Shown here: piece by piece, positions 33,722-42,053 of the stretch
How positions within the stretch are numbered: the first letter of the stretch is position 1
Layout of the letters: every line of letters begins with the position of its first letter
Assembly: GCA_019634415.1 (NCBI GenBank)
Contig: JAHQVJ010000044.1
Span: forward strand, 1 to 64,000
Source: Myxococcales bacterium
Lineage (GTDB): Bacteria > Myxococcota_A > UBA796 > GCA-2862545
DNA: 64,000 nucleotides
Reading direction: 5' to 3'
Program-made: the position numbers and the translations under genes
The notes under the pieces: generated by a model
Database searches by the model: none
Told to the model about the DNA's origin: nothing
What the model saw: the letters and a program-made list of their open reading frames with translations, nothing else

Positions 33722-34888
33722 TTACCTCTCCACGTCGGCGCGCACGACCGCTTCCACGGCCATGCCTTCGATGGGCAGTGCCAGCGGGCTGACGACGACG
33801 CGACTTCCTGCGTCCAGCCCGTCGGTGATCACGACGCTGTCGGCCTCACGCCAGCCGATGGTGACGGTGCGGGAGCCGAGGATCCCCTCTCGCTCCACCA
33901 CCCACACCTTGTCGCCACCGTCGATGGCGGTGCGCGGGACTCGCAGCACCTGCTCGAGCACCCGGCCGTCGATGGTGACGTCGACGTAGGCGCCAGGAAG
34001 CAACGGCAGCTCTCCTTCGGGGGCCTCCATGGGGTCGGGCACGGCCACCAGCAGCTGCGCGGTGCGCGTCTGCGGATCGAGCTGCGCCATGAGCTGCGCC
34101 ACCGAGCCGTCTCGCACCACACTGCTGCCGGCGCCCAGGCGCTGGGCCACCGTGGCTGGCGAACCCTGCCCCTCGCTGGAGGGCAGGGCGATGGCCGGCA
34201 GCCGGTCCACGGGCACGCTCACCTTCACCCAGACCTCGTCGGTGCCCACCAGGGTGGCCACGGTGGTGGCAGGCCCCACCACCTGGCCGCGGTCGACGTT
34301 CTCGTCGAGGACCACCGCGTTGAAGGGAGCGACCAGGTAGGTTCGCTGCAGGTTGAGCTCGGCCTGCTTGAGGCTCGACTGTGCGGCAGCCAGCCCCTGC
34401 TCCGAGGCTCGGAGCTGTGGCTCGCGCAGCGCAAGTGGAGCGTCCGCTTCGGCGCGACCCTTGCCCAGCAGCGCCCACTCCTTGGCGGCCACACGCTTTC
34501 GGCCACGCTCCAGCTCGAGCTCCACCTCGGCCTGGCGCACGCTGCTCTTGGCCTGCTCGACCATGAGCTGGTACTCGGTGGGGTCGATGCGAGCGAGCAG
34601 GTTGCCCTTGGACACGCGGCCGCCCGGCACCAGCTTGTCGCTCTGCCAGACGATGCGCCCCGAGACCTGCGGAGTGAGCACCACCTGCTGGGCCGGCTGC
34701 ACCACGCCGGTGGCTTCGACCTTGGCCACCGCGTCCTCGGGCTGGACCTCGATGACCTCCACGCGGGTCGCGGTGGACTCGGGGGCCACACGCTCTGCCT
34801 CGGGCCGCAGCCGGATCATGACGACGGCTAGCACCACTGCGACCGCCACGATGCCGATGGGGATGAGCACACGAGGAATGCCGTTCAT
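33722..34888 (-). CDS. RND efflux membrane fusion protein (periplasmic adaptor)
   Basis: A 388-residue adaptor anchored by an N-terminal membrane segment (VLIPIGIVAVAVVLAVVMIR). A lipoyl-like domain is split by a helical hairpin: VEATGVVQPAQQVVLTPQVS before it, the coiled coil from about 105 to 195 (VEQAKSSVRQAEVELELERG), and YLVAPFNAVVLDENVDRGQV after it. Beta-barrel and membrane-proximal domains follow (VWVKVSVPVDRLPAIALPSS; RVPRTAIDGGDKVWVVEREG). It links the pump to the outer-membrane channel. The ATG at 34888 overlaps the upstream stop (ATGA). Confidence 0.92.
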   Translation of the reverse strand: MNGIPRVLIPIGIVAVAVVLAVVMIRLRPEAERVAPESTATRVEVIEVQPEDAVAKVEATGVVQPAQQVVLTPQVSGRIVWQSDKLVPGGRVSKGNLLARIDPTEYQLMVEQAKSSVRQAEVELELERGRKRVAAKEWALLGKGRAEADAPLALREPQLRASEQGLAAAQSSLKQAELNLQRTYLVAPFNAVVLDENVDRGQVVGPATTVATLVGTDEVWVKVSVPVDRLPAIALPSSEGQGSPATVAQRLGAGSSVVRDGSVAQLMAQLDPQTRTAQLLVAVPDPMEAPEGELPLLPGAYVDVTIDGRVLEQVLRVPRTAIDGGDKVWVVEREGILGSRTVTIGWREADSVVITDGLDAGSRVVVSPLALPIEGMAVEAVVRADVER

Positions 34889-36333
34889 GGAGACTCTCCG
34901 ATGGCGGTGCTGCCGCCGAGGGCTGTCCAGAGCTGAATTCGGGCGACCAGCCGGTCGCGATGGGCTTGCACCAGAGCGAGCTCGCTGCCTTGCAGCGCTC
35001 CCTGTGCTGCGAGCACGTTGAGGAAGTTGCCGAAGCCGTTGAGGTACTGTGCTGTGGCCTCCTCGAAGGCCTGGCGTGCGGCCAGCTCCTGGGCCTTGGT
35101 GGCCTCGTGGCGTGCGGCCTGCTCCCGTTCCTGGGTGAGCGCGTTGTCGACCTCGACCACGGCGTTGATCAGGGCGTTGTCGTAGGCACGCACCTGCGCC
35201 GTACGCAGTGCTGCCGTCTGGCGCACCGTGCCGTGAACCGCGCCGCCGTTGAAGATGGGAATGCTCACCGAGCCGCCGAAGCCCCAGGTGTCGATGGAGG
35301 ACCACTCGGATGCGACGGCGTAGTTGATGCCTGCGTTCGCCGACACGCCCACGCTCGGCAGGAAGCCGCGCACCGCGCTCTGGTGCTGCGCCTTTGCTTG
35401 CCCCACGCGGTGCAGGGCTGCCTTCAGGTCGGGGCGCCGCTCGAGGAGGTCCGCCGGCGTGCCCACGGAGGGCGTGGAGGTGGGCTCGGGCATTGCCTGG
35501 GCCACCTCCAGGTCGGACTGAGGCCCGAGGCCCAGGGCCGCCCGAATCGCTCGCCCTTGAGCCTCCACGGCGCTGCGCACGGCCGGGATGGAGGCCGTGG
35601 TGGTGGCCACCGTCTGGCGCTGCTGCAGCACGTCGAGTCCCGCAGCTCCCCCTTGGGCGTACCGCAGCTCCAGGATCTCGAGCAGATCGGACTGGGACTG
35701 CAGCTGTGCCGTCAGGATCTGCTCCTGCGTGCGCAGCGACAGGAGATCCACGTAGGCGGTGGCGATGGCCGCGCTCACCGTCAGGCGCGCGCCCTGCACG
35801 TCCTGCTGGGCGGCCTTGGTCGACTGCTGGGCGGCTCGCAGGCCCAGGTAGGAGCGTCCGAACAGGTCGATGTTCCAGCCGACGTTGAGCAGGGCGTTGC
35901 CCGTCCAGCAGAGGCTAGCGGTCTGCGCTGCCGGGGGGGAGCCCGTGCCCGTCGTCGGTCCGCCACCCTGCAGGGCAGCGAACTCGTCCGGATCGATGGG
36001 ACCCACGTTGCAGCGGAACACCACGTCCAGGGGCTGGGCGTTGGTGCCCATGTCGAAGGACACGCCGGGGACCAGAGATGACGCCGATGCCAGCCGCGCC
36101 CCCTTCTCGGCCTCGAGGACCTCCGCTAGCTGGGCGATGGTCAGGTTCTGGTCCAGGCCCCGCTCGACCAACCGGTCGAGGCGCTCGTCGCCGAACCCCA
36201 TCCACCAGGCATCGCTGGAGATCGGAGTGGTGTCGGCGGGTTCCGACCAGCTGGGGGCGACCTGGTCGATCTCCAACGGCGCAGGGCCTGCTGCGGCGGT
36301 GGCGGCCCACCACGTAGCAAGCGCGATTCCCAT
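34885..36333 (-). CDS. TolC-like outer-membrane efflux channel (NodT/OprM type)
   Basis: A 482-residue outer-membrane factor with a signal peptide (MGIALATWWAATAAAG). Two OEP repeats are visible: NLTIAQLAEVLEAEKGARLA starts the first helical pair, and RPDLKAALHRVGQAKAQHQS the second, with DLLERRPDL as the typical NodT/OprM motif between them. SEWSSIDTWGFGGSVSIPIF NGG marks the second barrel strand region. No lipobox Cys is seen at the signal end, unlike many OprM proteins. GAGGAGG lies about seven bases before the ATG at 36333, which overlaps the TetR stop (TGATG). Confidence 0.92.
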   Translation of the reverse strand: MGIALATWWAATAAAGPAPLEIDQVAPSWSEPADTTPISSDAWWMGFGDERLDRLVERGLDQNLTIAQLAEVLEAEKGARLASASSLVPGVSFDMGTNAQPLDVVFRCNVGPIDPDEFAALQGGGPTTGTGSPPAAQTASLCWTGNALLNVGWNIDLFGRSYLGLRAAQQSTKAAQQDVQGARLTVSAAIATAYVDLLSLRTQEQILTAQLQSQSDLLEILELRYAQGGAAGLDVLQQRQTVATTTASIPAVRSAVEAQGRAIRAALGLGPQSDLEVAQAMPEPTSTPSVGTPADLLERRPDLKAALHRVGQAKAQHQSAVRGFLPSVGVSANAGINYAVASEWSSIDTWGFGGSVSIPIFNGGAVHGTVRQTAALRTAQVRAYDNALINAVVEVDNALTQEREQAARHEATKAQELAARQAFEEATAQYLNGFGNFLNVLAAQGALQGSELALVQAHRDRLVARIQLWTALGGSTAIGESP

Positions 36334-36947
36334 CACGGATCCTCCTCGGGAGCGAGTCCTCGCCACACCGTGGCGACGATCTCGGCGACGTACTCGTCTT
36401 GGTCGGTCAGGTTGAAGCCGAACACGTGCGACAGGAATGCACGGCCCTGGAACGAGCCCAGGAACAGCAAGGCCGCCGTGCGTGGCTGGGTGGTTCGGAT
36501 GCGACCCTGCTCGGCAGCGGTGGCCATCCACTTCGACAGGCCCAGGATCCCACGCAGGGGTGGGGGCACGTCGTAGCGAGACATCAACGCCTTGATGTCC
36601 ACGCCACTGGCCTTCAGCGTCGTCAGGCGCGGAGCGAACTCCTCGAAGAAGGAGGCCACCGCCTGTGCGATCTCGGTGAGCTGCACGGGGATGGGGCGCT
36701 CGTCGGGACCCTTCTCCACGAGCTCGATCCAGCCGGGGAGGGGGGGCGGCATCAGGGCGCTACACATGAGCTCCTGCTTGGTGCCGAAGCGCTTGAAGAG
36801 GGCGGCCTGAGACACACCCAAGCGCTCGGCGATCACCGTGGTGGGGCAGGACGGCCCGTGCTCGATGAAGCATGCTCGTGCCGCTTCGAGGATCTCGTCG
36901 TCGGTGACTTGGCGGGGGCGGGCCACGGTGCCTCGTTGGGCGTGCAT
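36333..36947 (-). CDS. TetR/AcrR-family transcriptional regulator of the efflux operon
   Basis: A 204-residue regulator. The N-terminal DNA-binding domain is canonical: ILEAARACFIEHGPSCPTTV then IAERLGVSQAALFKRFGTKQ. The C-terminal helical ligand domain (about 70-200) is variable and includes SFFEEFAPRLTTLKASGVDI. It is the first gene of the efflux operon and probably represses it, with relief by a pump substrate. The ATG at 36947 is chosen; the GTG at 36971 lies inside the palindromic operator. No clear ribosome binding site precedes the ATG, so initiation may be leaderless or weak. Confidence 0.9.
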   Translation of the reverse strand: MHAQRGTVARPRQVTDDEILEAARACFIEHGPSCPTTVIAERLGVSQAALFKRFGTKQELMCSALMPPPLPGWIELVEKGPDERPIPVQLTEIAQAVASFFEEFAPRLTTLKASGVDIKALMSRYDVPPPLRGILGLSKWMATAAEQGRIRTTQPRTAALLFLGSFQGRAFLSHVFGFNLTDQDEYVAEIVATVWRGLAPEEDP

Positions 36948-36956
36948 TGGATGAGG

Positions 36957-37000
36957 TAAGTGAGCGCTCACTAACCAGTAAGTGTCCGCTCACTAACCAA
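36957..37000. promoter_or_regulatory. Tandem palindromic operator of the TetR-efflux operon
   Basis: Two 22-base direct repeats lie back to back (36957-36978 and 36979-37000), differing at three positions. The first contains the perfect 14-base palindrome AGTGAGCGCTCACT (36959-36972), the second the related AGTGTCCGCTCACT (36981-36994). Centres are 22 bases apart, two helical turns, so two dimers could bind the same DNA face. The site begins 10 bases before the tetR ATG, the expected place for an autoregulatory operator. Confidence 0.75.
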
Positions 37001-37040
37001 TGCCGCCTGGGTGACCTGTCACGAAATGTCGTCGGACCGA

Positions 37041-37484
37041 TCAGCGCGGCTCCGAGCGGAACACGTCGGCGTCGTCCCGGAACGCCTTGAACTCCAGCGC
37101 GTTGCCGGCCGGATCGCGGACGAAGAACGTCGCCTGCTCTCCGGGTTGCCCGACGAAGCGGATCTTCGGCTCGAGCACGAAGTCCGCCCGAACGTCTTGC
37201 AGTCGGCTCGCCAGCGCCTCCCAGGCGTCCCACTCCAGGATCACGCCGAAGTGGCGCACGGGCACGTCGTCCTGGTCCACCTCGTTGGTGGCTCCGGCGT
37301 GGGACGTGGCGCACAAGTGAGCGGTGATCTGGTGGTCCCAGAACCGAAAGTCGATCCAGCGGTCGCTCGTCCGACCCACCGTGGCACCCAGCACGCCCTC
37401 GTAGAAGGTGCGAGCCCGCGCCAGGTCGTCCACGGGGAAGGCGAGGTGGAAGCGGGGCCGCGGGGCGGGGGCGGCGTCAGCCAC
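37041..37484 (-). CDS. VOC-family (glyoxalase/dioxygenase fold) protein
   Basis: A 147-residue protein with two beta-alpha-beta modules of the vicinal oxygen chelate fold: FHLAFPVDDLARARTFYEGV with the first metal His, RHFGVILEWDAWEALASRL in the second module, and FFVRDPAGNALEFKAF with the terminal metal Glu. The pattern matches small VOC dioxygenase-like or glyoxalase-like enzymes. Reaction unknown. Its start overlaps the end of the acyl-CoA-binding protein gene by eight bases, indicating an operon that is separate from the TetR-controlled one. Confidence 0.85.
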   Translation of the reverse strand: MADAAPAPRPRFHLAFPVDDLARARTFYEGVLGATVGRTSDRWIDFRFWDHQITAHLCATSHAGATNEVDQDDVPVRHFGVILEWDAWEALASRLQDVRADFVLEPKIRFVGQPGEQATFFVRDPAGNALEFKAFRDDADVFRSEPR

Positions 37485-37740
37485 CGAGGAGCTGGTCCAC
37501 GAGGGCGACGTAGGCTTCCTTGGCCGCCGCCGCGTCGGTGCCCTTCTTGCCTGCCCAGGCGTCGAACTTGGCGCGGCCCTTGAAGTCCATCATCCCGGGC
37601 CGCGAGCCCTGTACGTCGCCCGTCGTGCCTTGCTTGAACAGGGCGTACAGCTCCAGGAGCTGCTCGTTGGAGGGTCGGCTGGTCAGCGTCTTCACCCGCT
37701 CTTGGGCATCGGCGAAACGCTGGTCGAGATCGTCGGACAT
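37477..37740 (-). CDS. Acyl-CoA-binding protein
   Basis: An 87-residue four-helix acyl-CoA-binding protein. Characteristic features are FADAQERVKTLTSRPSNEQL, LLELYALFKQGTTGDVQGSR (the YxLYKQATxGD block) and FKGRAKFDAWAGKKGTDAAA (the KxKWxAW block), which bind the CoA phosphate and the acyl chain. It would buffer and carry long-chain acyl-CoA in the cytosol. Free-standing acyl-CoA-binding proteins are common in eukaryotes but patchy in bacteria, so this is a lineage marker of some value. It leads a two-gene operon with the VOC protein. Confidence 0.93.
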   Translation of the reverse strand: MSDDLDQRFADAQERVKTLTSRPSNEQLLELYALFKQGTTGDVQGSRPGMMDFKGRAKFDAWAGKKGTDAAAAKEAYVALVDQLLGG

Positions 37741-37787
37741 CGCACCCCCTTTGGGGACCCCTCTTATTGATGGGATACACGGCCGCC

Positions 37788-38471
37788 ATGTCGAACCAAG
37801 CCCGCTGGGCGATCGTCGAGCTGCTGTGCACCATCGCGCTCCCAGCGGCAGCGCTGATGCTGCTGACGGACGCGGATCGCCTGGGCCCTGCCTGGGGCCT
37901 GGTGGTGGCGCTGGCCCCGCCGTTGCTCTGGGGCGTGTTCGTGATGGTGCGCGACCGCAGCGTGTCGGCGCTCGCCGTCATCTCGGTGGTGAGCGTGACG
38001 CTGACGGGTGGGGTGGGGCTGCTTCAGCTCGATCCCACCTGGTTCGCAGTGAAGGAGGGAGCGGTCGGCATGCTGCTTGGCGGTCTCGTCATGGCCACGG
38101 CCCCCACCCGCCACGCGATGATCCCGGTGTTGCTCGACAAGCTGGTGGACACGGAGCGACTCCAGGGTGCATTGCGCCAGGCGGGTCAGCCCGACGCCTA
38201 CGTCGAGGCGGGTCGGAGGGCGACGATCCAGGCAGGCCTGCTGATGCTCGCCAGCGGCGTCGCCAGCTTCGGCCTGGCCCGCTGGATCGTTCGGAGTGCA
38301 GCGGGCACCGAGGCCTTCGGCGATGAGCTGGGTCGCTTCACGCTGCTGTCGTTCCCGGTGATCGGGCTGCCCACCACGCTGGCCATGGTGTGGGTGCTGG
38401 AGCGTCTCCTCCGTCGGGTGGAGGATGCCTCGTCTCTCGACCGCGACGACTTCCTGAAGGTCGGCGGCTGA
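37788..38471 (+). CDS. VC0807-family integral membrane protein
   Basis: A 227-residue membrane protein with about five to six membrane segments. The sequence WAIVELLCTIALPAAALMLL, the LGPAWGLVVALAPPLLWGVF segment, and LTGGVGLLQLDPTWFAVKEG match the VC0807/septation-protein-A-like family, in which the xLTGGxGLLxLDPxxFAxKE block is the signature. Function is not established for the family. The start at 37788 aligns with homologues; ATG at 37770 or TTG at 37767 would add a few residues. It is divergent from the acyl-CoA-binding protein gene. Confidence 0.78.
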   Translation: MSNQARWAIVELLCTIALPAAALMLLTDADRLGPAWGLVVALAPPLLWGVFVMVRDRSVSALAVISVVSVTLTGGVGLLQLDPTWFAVKEGAVGMLLGGLVMATAPTRHAMIPVLLDKLVDTERLQGALRQAGQPDAYVEAGRRATIQAGLLMLASGVASFGLARWIVRSAAGTEAFGDELGRFTLLSFPVIGLPTTLAMVWVLERLLRRVEDASSLDRDDFLKVGG

Positions 38472-38492
38472 CAATGCGGTAGACTCCGGCGC

Positions 38493-39440
38493 ATGACTGG
38501 ATTTGTTCTGCTGTCGATGTCGCCCGCCTGTGTGGGCCTGAACCGTCCCCCGATGCTCCGCTCCCCCTTGGTGGACGAGCGCAACACCGATGCGGAGGAA
38601 TCGGATCCCAACACGCCTCCGGCGGACACCGAGACAACCACCGACGACGAGCCGATCGAGCCTCCCGTCGTGGACGGGGTGGTCTGCTACCTGGGACCCG
38701 ACTCCGCCTACGACGTGTGCGCGGACGTCGCGGAGATCCCGGATCTGCCCGCTGAATACGACTACCCCCCTCCGCTGTCGGGCTCGACGCAGTACCTCGC
38801 CCCTGAGCGGTACCTGGTGCTCGGCGAGGTGGACCCGCAGCTTGCGGTGGCGCCCAACTTCGTGCTGGAGGAACTCGCTCAGGAGTACAAGGGCCCCTAT
38901 GGGGTGGTGCAGTCCCACGCAGTGGCCCGTCTGCAGGAGCTGAGGGACGAGCTGGGGGCCCTGGTGATCAACAGTGGCTACCGCAACCCCGACTACAACG
39001 CCGGGGTGGGGGGCGCGTCGTCGTCGCGCCACATGTACGGCGACGCCTTCGACATCGACCCCGTGTCGGCCACGTTGGGCCAGCTGGCCGACGCCTGCGA
39101 GGAGAACGGCGCGGGCTTCGTGGGCGTGTATGCGACCCACATCCACTGCGACTGGCGCGATGATCCGCTGGACGCTTCCTTCTACCCGTCGGGTCGCAGT
39201 GCTGTGACCCAGACGGTGCAGCCCGATCTGGCGGCTGAGATCGGCTGGCGTGGTGCTGTGCTGCAGGCCCCCGCCACGGGCTGGGACGAGGGGGAGCCGC
39301 TGCGGGAGTGGACGGCCTTCGACGCCGACGGCGACGTGATCCACCAGGCCGTCGGCGAGACCTACACCCCTCCAGCCGAGGCTGTGGAGGTGCAGGTGGT
39401 GGTGGGGCGTGCGGTGGAGGTGTCGCTACTGGTTCAGTAG
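38493..39440 (+). CDS. M15-family D-Ala-D-Ala carboxypeptidase-like lipoprotein
   Basis: A 315-residue exported protein. The N-terminus MTGFVLLSMSPAC is a short lipoprotein-type signal, followed by an acidic Pro/Thr linker to about residue 65. The M15 metallopeptidase core shows VINSGYRNPDYNAG, then SSRHMYGDAFDID with zinc His and Asp, and THIHCDW with the catalytic and third zinc residues. It probably trims peptidoglycan peptides in the periplasm. A C-terminal beta domain of about 80 residues follows. The last 15 bases are shared with the convergent Cache-domain gene and form a palindrome carrying both stops. Confidence 0.85.
   Translation: MTGFVLLSMSPACVGLNRPPMLRSPLVDERNTDAEESDPNTPPADTETTTDDEPIEPPVVDGVVCYLGPDSAYDVCADVAEIPDLPAEYDYPPPLSGSTQYLAPERYLVLGEVDPQLAVAPNFVLEELAQEYKGPYGVVQSHAVARLQELRDELGALVINSGYRNPDYNAGVGGASSSRHMYGDAFDIDPVSATLGQLADACEENGAGFVGVYATHIHCDWRDDPLDASFYPSGRSAVTQTVQPDLAAEIGWRGAVLQAPATGWDEGEPLREWTAFDADGDVIHQAVGETYTPPAEAVEVQVVVGRAVEVSLLVQ
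39426..39440. repeat. Inverted repeat carrying the stop codons of two convergent genes
   Basis: CTACTG-GTT-CAGTAG is perfectly self-complementary outside its three-base centre. Read on either strand it ends a protein with Leu-Leu-x-Gln followed by TAG. It may be a small bidirectional terminator or chance. Confidence 0.5.
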
Positions 39441-41048
39441 GAGGTCGGCGGGACCCACCATCACGTAGGTCCAGCCGATCTCAGCGAGGTGGTGGTAGAC
39501 GTGCAGCCGCGTGGCCCGGCTCGCTTCGTCGGCGAAGACGTAGCCGGAGCCCCCGGTCCTCGCGGCGTCGGCCACGGTGCCGTGAAGGGGGATCGTGACG
39601 TCGGGATGGCTCGTGGCCACGATGCTCGCCTCACCGTCCAGGAGCATGCCGTACACGTCGGGAGTGCCGCGGAGCGTGCTCGGCAGCAGCGTGTCCTGCA
39701 GCCAACCGCTGGAGACGTCGACGCCGGCCACTCCGATCAATCGGCGCCCCTTGCCGGGCGCGAGGATCGGTCGGCCGAGGGTGATGGCGCCGCCGGGGCG
39801 CCTGCGCCAGACGGGACGTCCGCGGGTTCGTACCGCTCGGTACACGCTGTCCGTCTGCGGATCGTAGCCCTCGGCGAGGCCGCTGTGGCCGGGTAGCGCG
39901 AGGTACAGGCCATTCTCGAGTCCCACCCACACGACCTCGGCCGCGGGGTGCTCGTCGAGTACGGAGGGAAGGTGCCGAGTGGCCAGAGCGGTGGCGGCCC
40001 GCCAGCTGGGCTTCGGCTCGGAGCCGCTCGCCAGCACCGGGACCGTGGGGGAAACCCAGCCAGGCCCGAGTGGTGTGCCTTCTGGTCGTAGGGTGGCGTC
40101 TGGGTGAGGGCTGGGAGCGTCCGCTCGGAAGTCTGCGGGTGTCCTGAGACGCACGCGCCAGGTGGTGGGTGACGACGCGGCCTCCGCGGTCAGCGCTGCA
40201 GCGGCGACAGCTGGGGTGTGCAGCGCCACCAGGCCGCTCTCCACTCGGTTGGCCTGCGCGGACGACAGCGTGAGCACGGTGACGAGCTGCCGGGTGCGCA
40301 CGTCGGAGGCGTGTCGCTGCCACAGCGCGGCCCCCACGCCAGCGCCCGAGATCACCATCGACAGCGTTCCCAGCAGCACGATGAGGGCAAACGACGTGAT
40401 CCCGCCCGTGGTCACGCTGCGCCACCACTGCGAGTCGGAGGTGCGTGTGCGGGTGAGGCTCGACTCAGACGATGCACTGGACGGCGTCAGCGACAGGGGC
40501 GCGGGGGTAGGGGCGGGCATCGGGGGACGGGGGGCAGGCCGGTGCGCTGCGCGTCTCCCGGAGCTGTGACCGTTGACGTCGATCTCGGTGGGCAACACCT
40601 CTCGCTCGGCGTTCGGCCCCACGACGGTGGGGGTGCGCTGCGGAGGGGCGATCGTGGGTCGGCGGGTGGGGTCCGGGCGGATCACGGTCCGTACGGACAT
40701 GGGCTCCGGCTCTGGGAGCTCGATGGGTGCTTCCTCGTGGCGCACCGTCATGGACTCGATGTCTTCCTCGTCGTCGTCGAGGTAGCCGTAGGCTCCCGAT
40801 GGAAACGCTGCGTCCTCCGTGGGGCCGTGCAGTGGCTCGTCGAGCTCGTCGAGCCAAGGATCCTTGTCGTCGCTGACCAAGGTGGGGCCGTGCACCCCCA
40901 CCAGTCGACCCTGAGCCTGCAGATGCGCGACGAACGCATTGGGGTCGGGGTTGCGGTCGTTGATCTCGAGACACCACGCGTCCCATGCGGCGTCGATGTC
41001 GCCACGGAAGGCCAGTCGGAGTCGTCGTCGGAGTGGTTCGGGTGCCAT
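39426..41048 (-). CDS. Membrane protein with Pro-rich N-terminus and extracytoplasmic Cache-like sensor domain
   Basis: A 540-residue protein. The N-terminal 60 residues form a small helical domain (LRRRLRLAFRGDIDAAWDAW), followed by an acidic and Pro/Thr-rich disordered region to about 205. One membrane segment (GGITSFALIVLLGTLSMVIS, about 215-240) leads to an extracytoplasmic part with a helical start (TLSSAQANRVESGLVAL) and a PAS/Cache-type core: VVWVGLENGLYLALPGHSG, GRPILAPGKGRRLIGVAGVD and IGWTYVMVGP. The order matches dCache sensors, yet no kinase, methyl-accepting or cyclase output follows; the output, if any, must be the N-terminal domain. Function unknown. Confidence 0.75.
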   Translation of the reverse strand: MAPEPLRRRLRLAFRGDIDAAWDAWCLEINDRNPDPNAFVAHLQAQGRLVGVHGPTLVSDDKDPWLDELDEPLHGPTEDAAFPSGAYGYLDDDEEDIESMTVRHEEAPIELPEPEPMSVRTVIRPDPTRRPTIAPPQRTPTVVGPNAEREVLPTEIDVNGHSSGRRAAHRPAPRPPMPAPTPAPLSLTPSSASSESSLTRTRTSDSQWWRSVTTGGITSFALIVLLGTLSMVISGAGVGAALWQRHASDVRTRQLVTVLTLSSAQANRVESGLVALHTPAVAAAALTAEAASSPTTWRVRLRTPADFRADAPSPHPDATLRPEGTPLGPGWVSPTVPVLASGSEPKPSWRAATALATRHLPSVLDEHPAAEVVWVGLENGLYLALPGHSGLAEGYDPQTDSVYRAVRTRGRPVWRRRPGGAITLGRPILAPGKGRRLIGVAGVDVSSGWLQDTLLPSTLRGTPDVYGMLLDGEASIVATSHPDVTIPLHGTVADAARTGGSGYVFADEASRATRLHVYHHLAEIGWTYVMVGPADLLLNQ

Positions 41049-41080
41049 CAGGACCTGGGCTGGGGTCTAGGATACAGGCG

Positions 41081-41995
41081 TCAGTCGGCGGGGGGGAGAC
41101 CCGCGTGCTGAGAGAAGAAGCGCCACAGCTCCTGGGTGGCATCGAGGTCGCGGCTATTGCGCGGATCGAGGTCGTCGGAGCCGGGCCAGTAGTGTCCGCC
41201 GTTGGCGATGCGGAACACCTCGAGGGCGCCAGCCGCGCAGCGTGACCAGGACCGGTGAGTCACCTCGGTGAGGTCGCCCGAGTCGTACAGGAGCTGCTGC
41301 TCACCGCGGCCTTTGCACCCCATCGCCCGCCTCGCGAACCGAACGGTGTCGTCGATGGACAGCGGCGGCTCGTGGGTGGGAGCGTCGTCGACGGTGCCGA
41401 GCACCAGGGCGAGGGGTGGAGGAGCGTCGGGTCGACAGCGGCGCACCACGGAGGGGCTGAAGGGACGGGCGACCACGAAGGCCGCGCGCACCAGCTGGGG
41501 TGCGCGGCACCAGAGCACCTGGGCCATGTACCCGCCGTTGCCCATCCCCGTGACGTAGACCGAGCCTGGCTCCGTGGGCCAGCGCTCGGCCAGCTCCTGC
41601 AGCAGCGCGCGGGTGAAGTCCACGTCGAGATCGGGAGGAAGTGCCCAGCGCTCGAACCCCGGCCCCACCCAGGCCTCGTGGTACGGCTCGGGGTTCGATC
41701 CGTTGGGAAACACCACGAGCACGTCGTCGTCGAACAGCGACTGCAGGTGGGGTGCGAGGCTCAGGCCGGATTGATTGCGCCCGTCGTGGAACGCCAGCAG
41801 CACCGGCCACGGGCCGGCGGTGTCGGGCACGTGGACCCAGGCCGTTCGCTTGCCCCCGAAGGCCTCCCCGAAGACCTCGATCTCCTCGAGGCCGAGCCGC
41901 GCAGGTGCGCTGCGCAGATCGTCCATGGGGGCAGACGTCTGAGGAGGCTCCTGAGCGAGGGCGACGGACAGCGCGAAGAGGAGGGGGCAGGGCAT
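41081..41995 (-). CDS. Exported alpha/beta-hydrolase (esterase/PHB-depolymerase-like) lacking the nucleophile Ser
   Basis: A 304-residue protein with signal peptide MPCPLLFALSVALAQ. The fold follows LpqC/feruloyl-esterase-like enzymes: PWPVLLAFHDGRNQSGLS near the oxyanion site, VLVVFPNGSNPEP, the nucleophile elbow VYVTGMGNGGYMAQ and the late His in IANGGHYWPGSDD. The usual elbow is GMSNGG; here residue 152 is Gly (GGC at 41542-41540) in place of Ser, which should abolish normal catalysis. The rest of the frame is intact and shows no decay, so a non-catalytic role or a relocated nucleophile is possible. Minus-strand neighbour: the Cache protein. Confidence 0.8.
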   Translation of the reverse strand: MPCPLLFALSVALAQEPPQTSAPMDDLRSAPARLGLEEIEVFGEAFGGKRTAWVHVPDTAGPWPVLLAFHDGRNQSGLSLAPHLQSLFDDDVLVVFPNGSNPEPYHEAWVGPGFERWALPPDLDVDFTRALLQELAERWPTEPGSVYVTGMGNGGYMAQVLWCRAPQLVRAAFVVARPFSPSVVRRCRPDAPPPLALVLGTVDDAPTHEPPLSIDDTVRFARRAMGCKGRGEQQLLYDSGDLTEVTHRSWSRCAAGALEVFRIANGGHYWPGSDDLDPRNSRDLDATQELWRFFSQHAGLPPAD

Positions 41996-42053
41996 CGAGA
42001 CAGCTCCGGCGGCAGGTTACCGCGGATGCGTCCACCTCACCGTCCGAGTCGCC

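Noticed and set aside
30542..34831. A plus-strand open frame of 1429 codons antisense to the RND pump and fusion protein
   Set aside because: It is rich in His, Gly, Gln and Asp with no domain pattern, a known effect of GC-rich codon use opposite real genes; the minus strand encodes complete, motif-bearing RND and MFP proteins.
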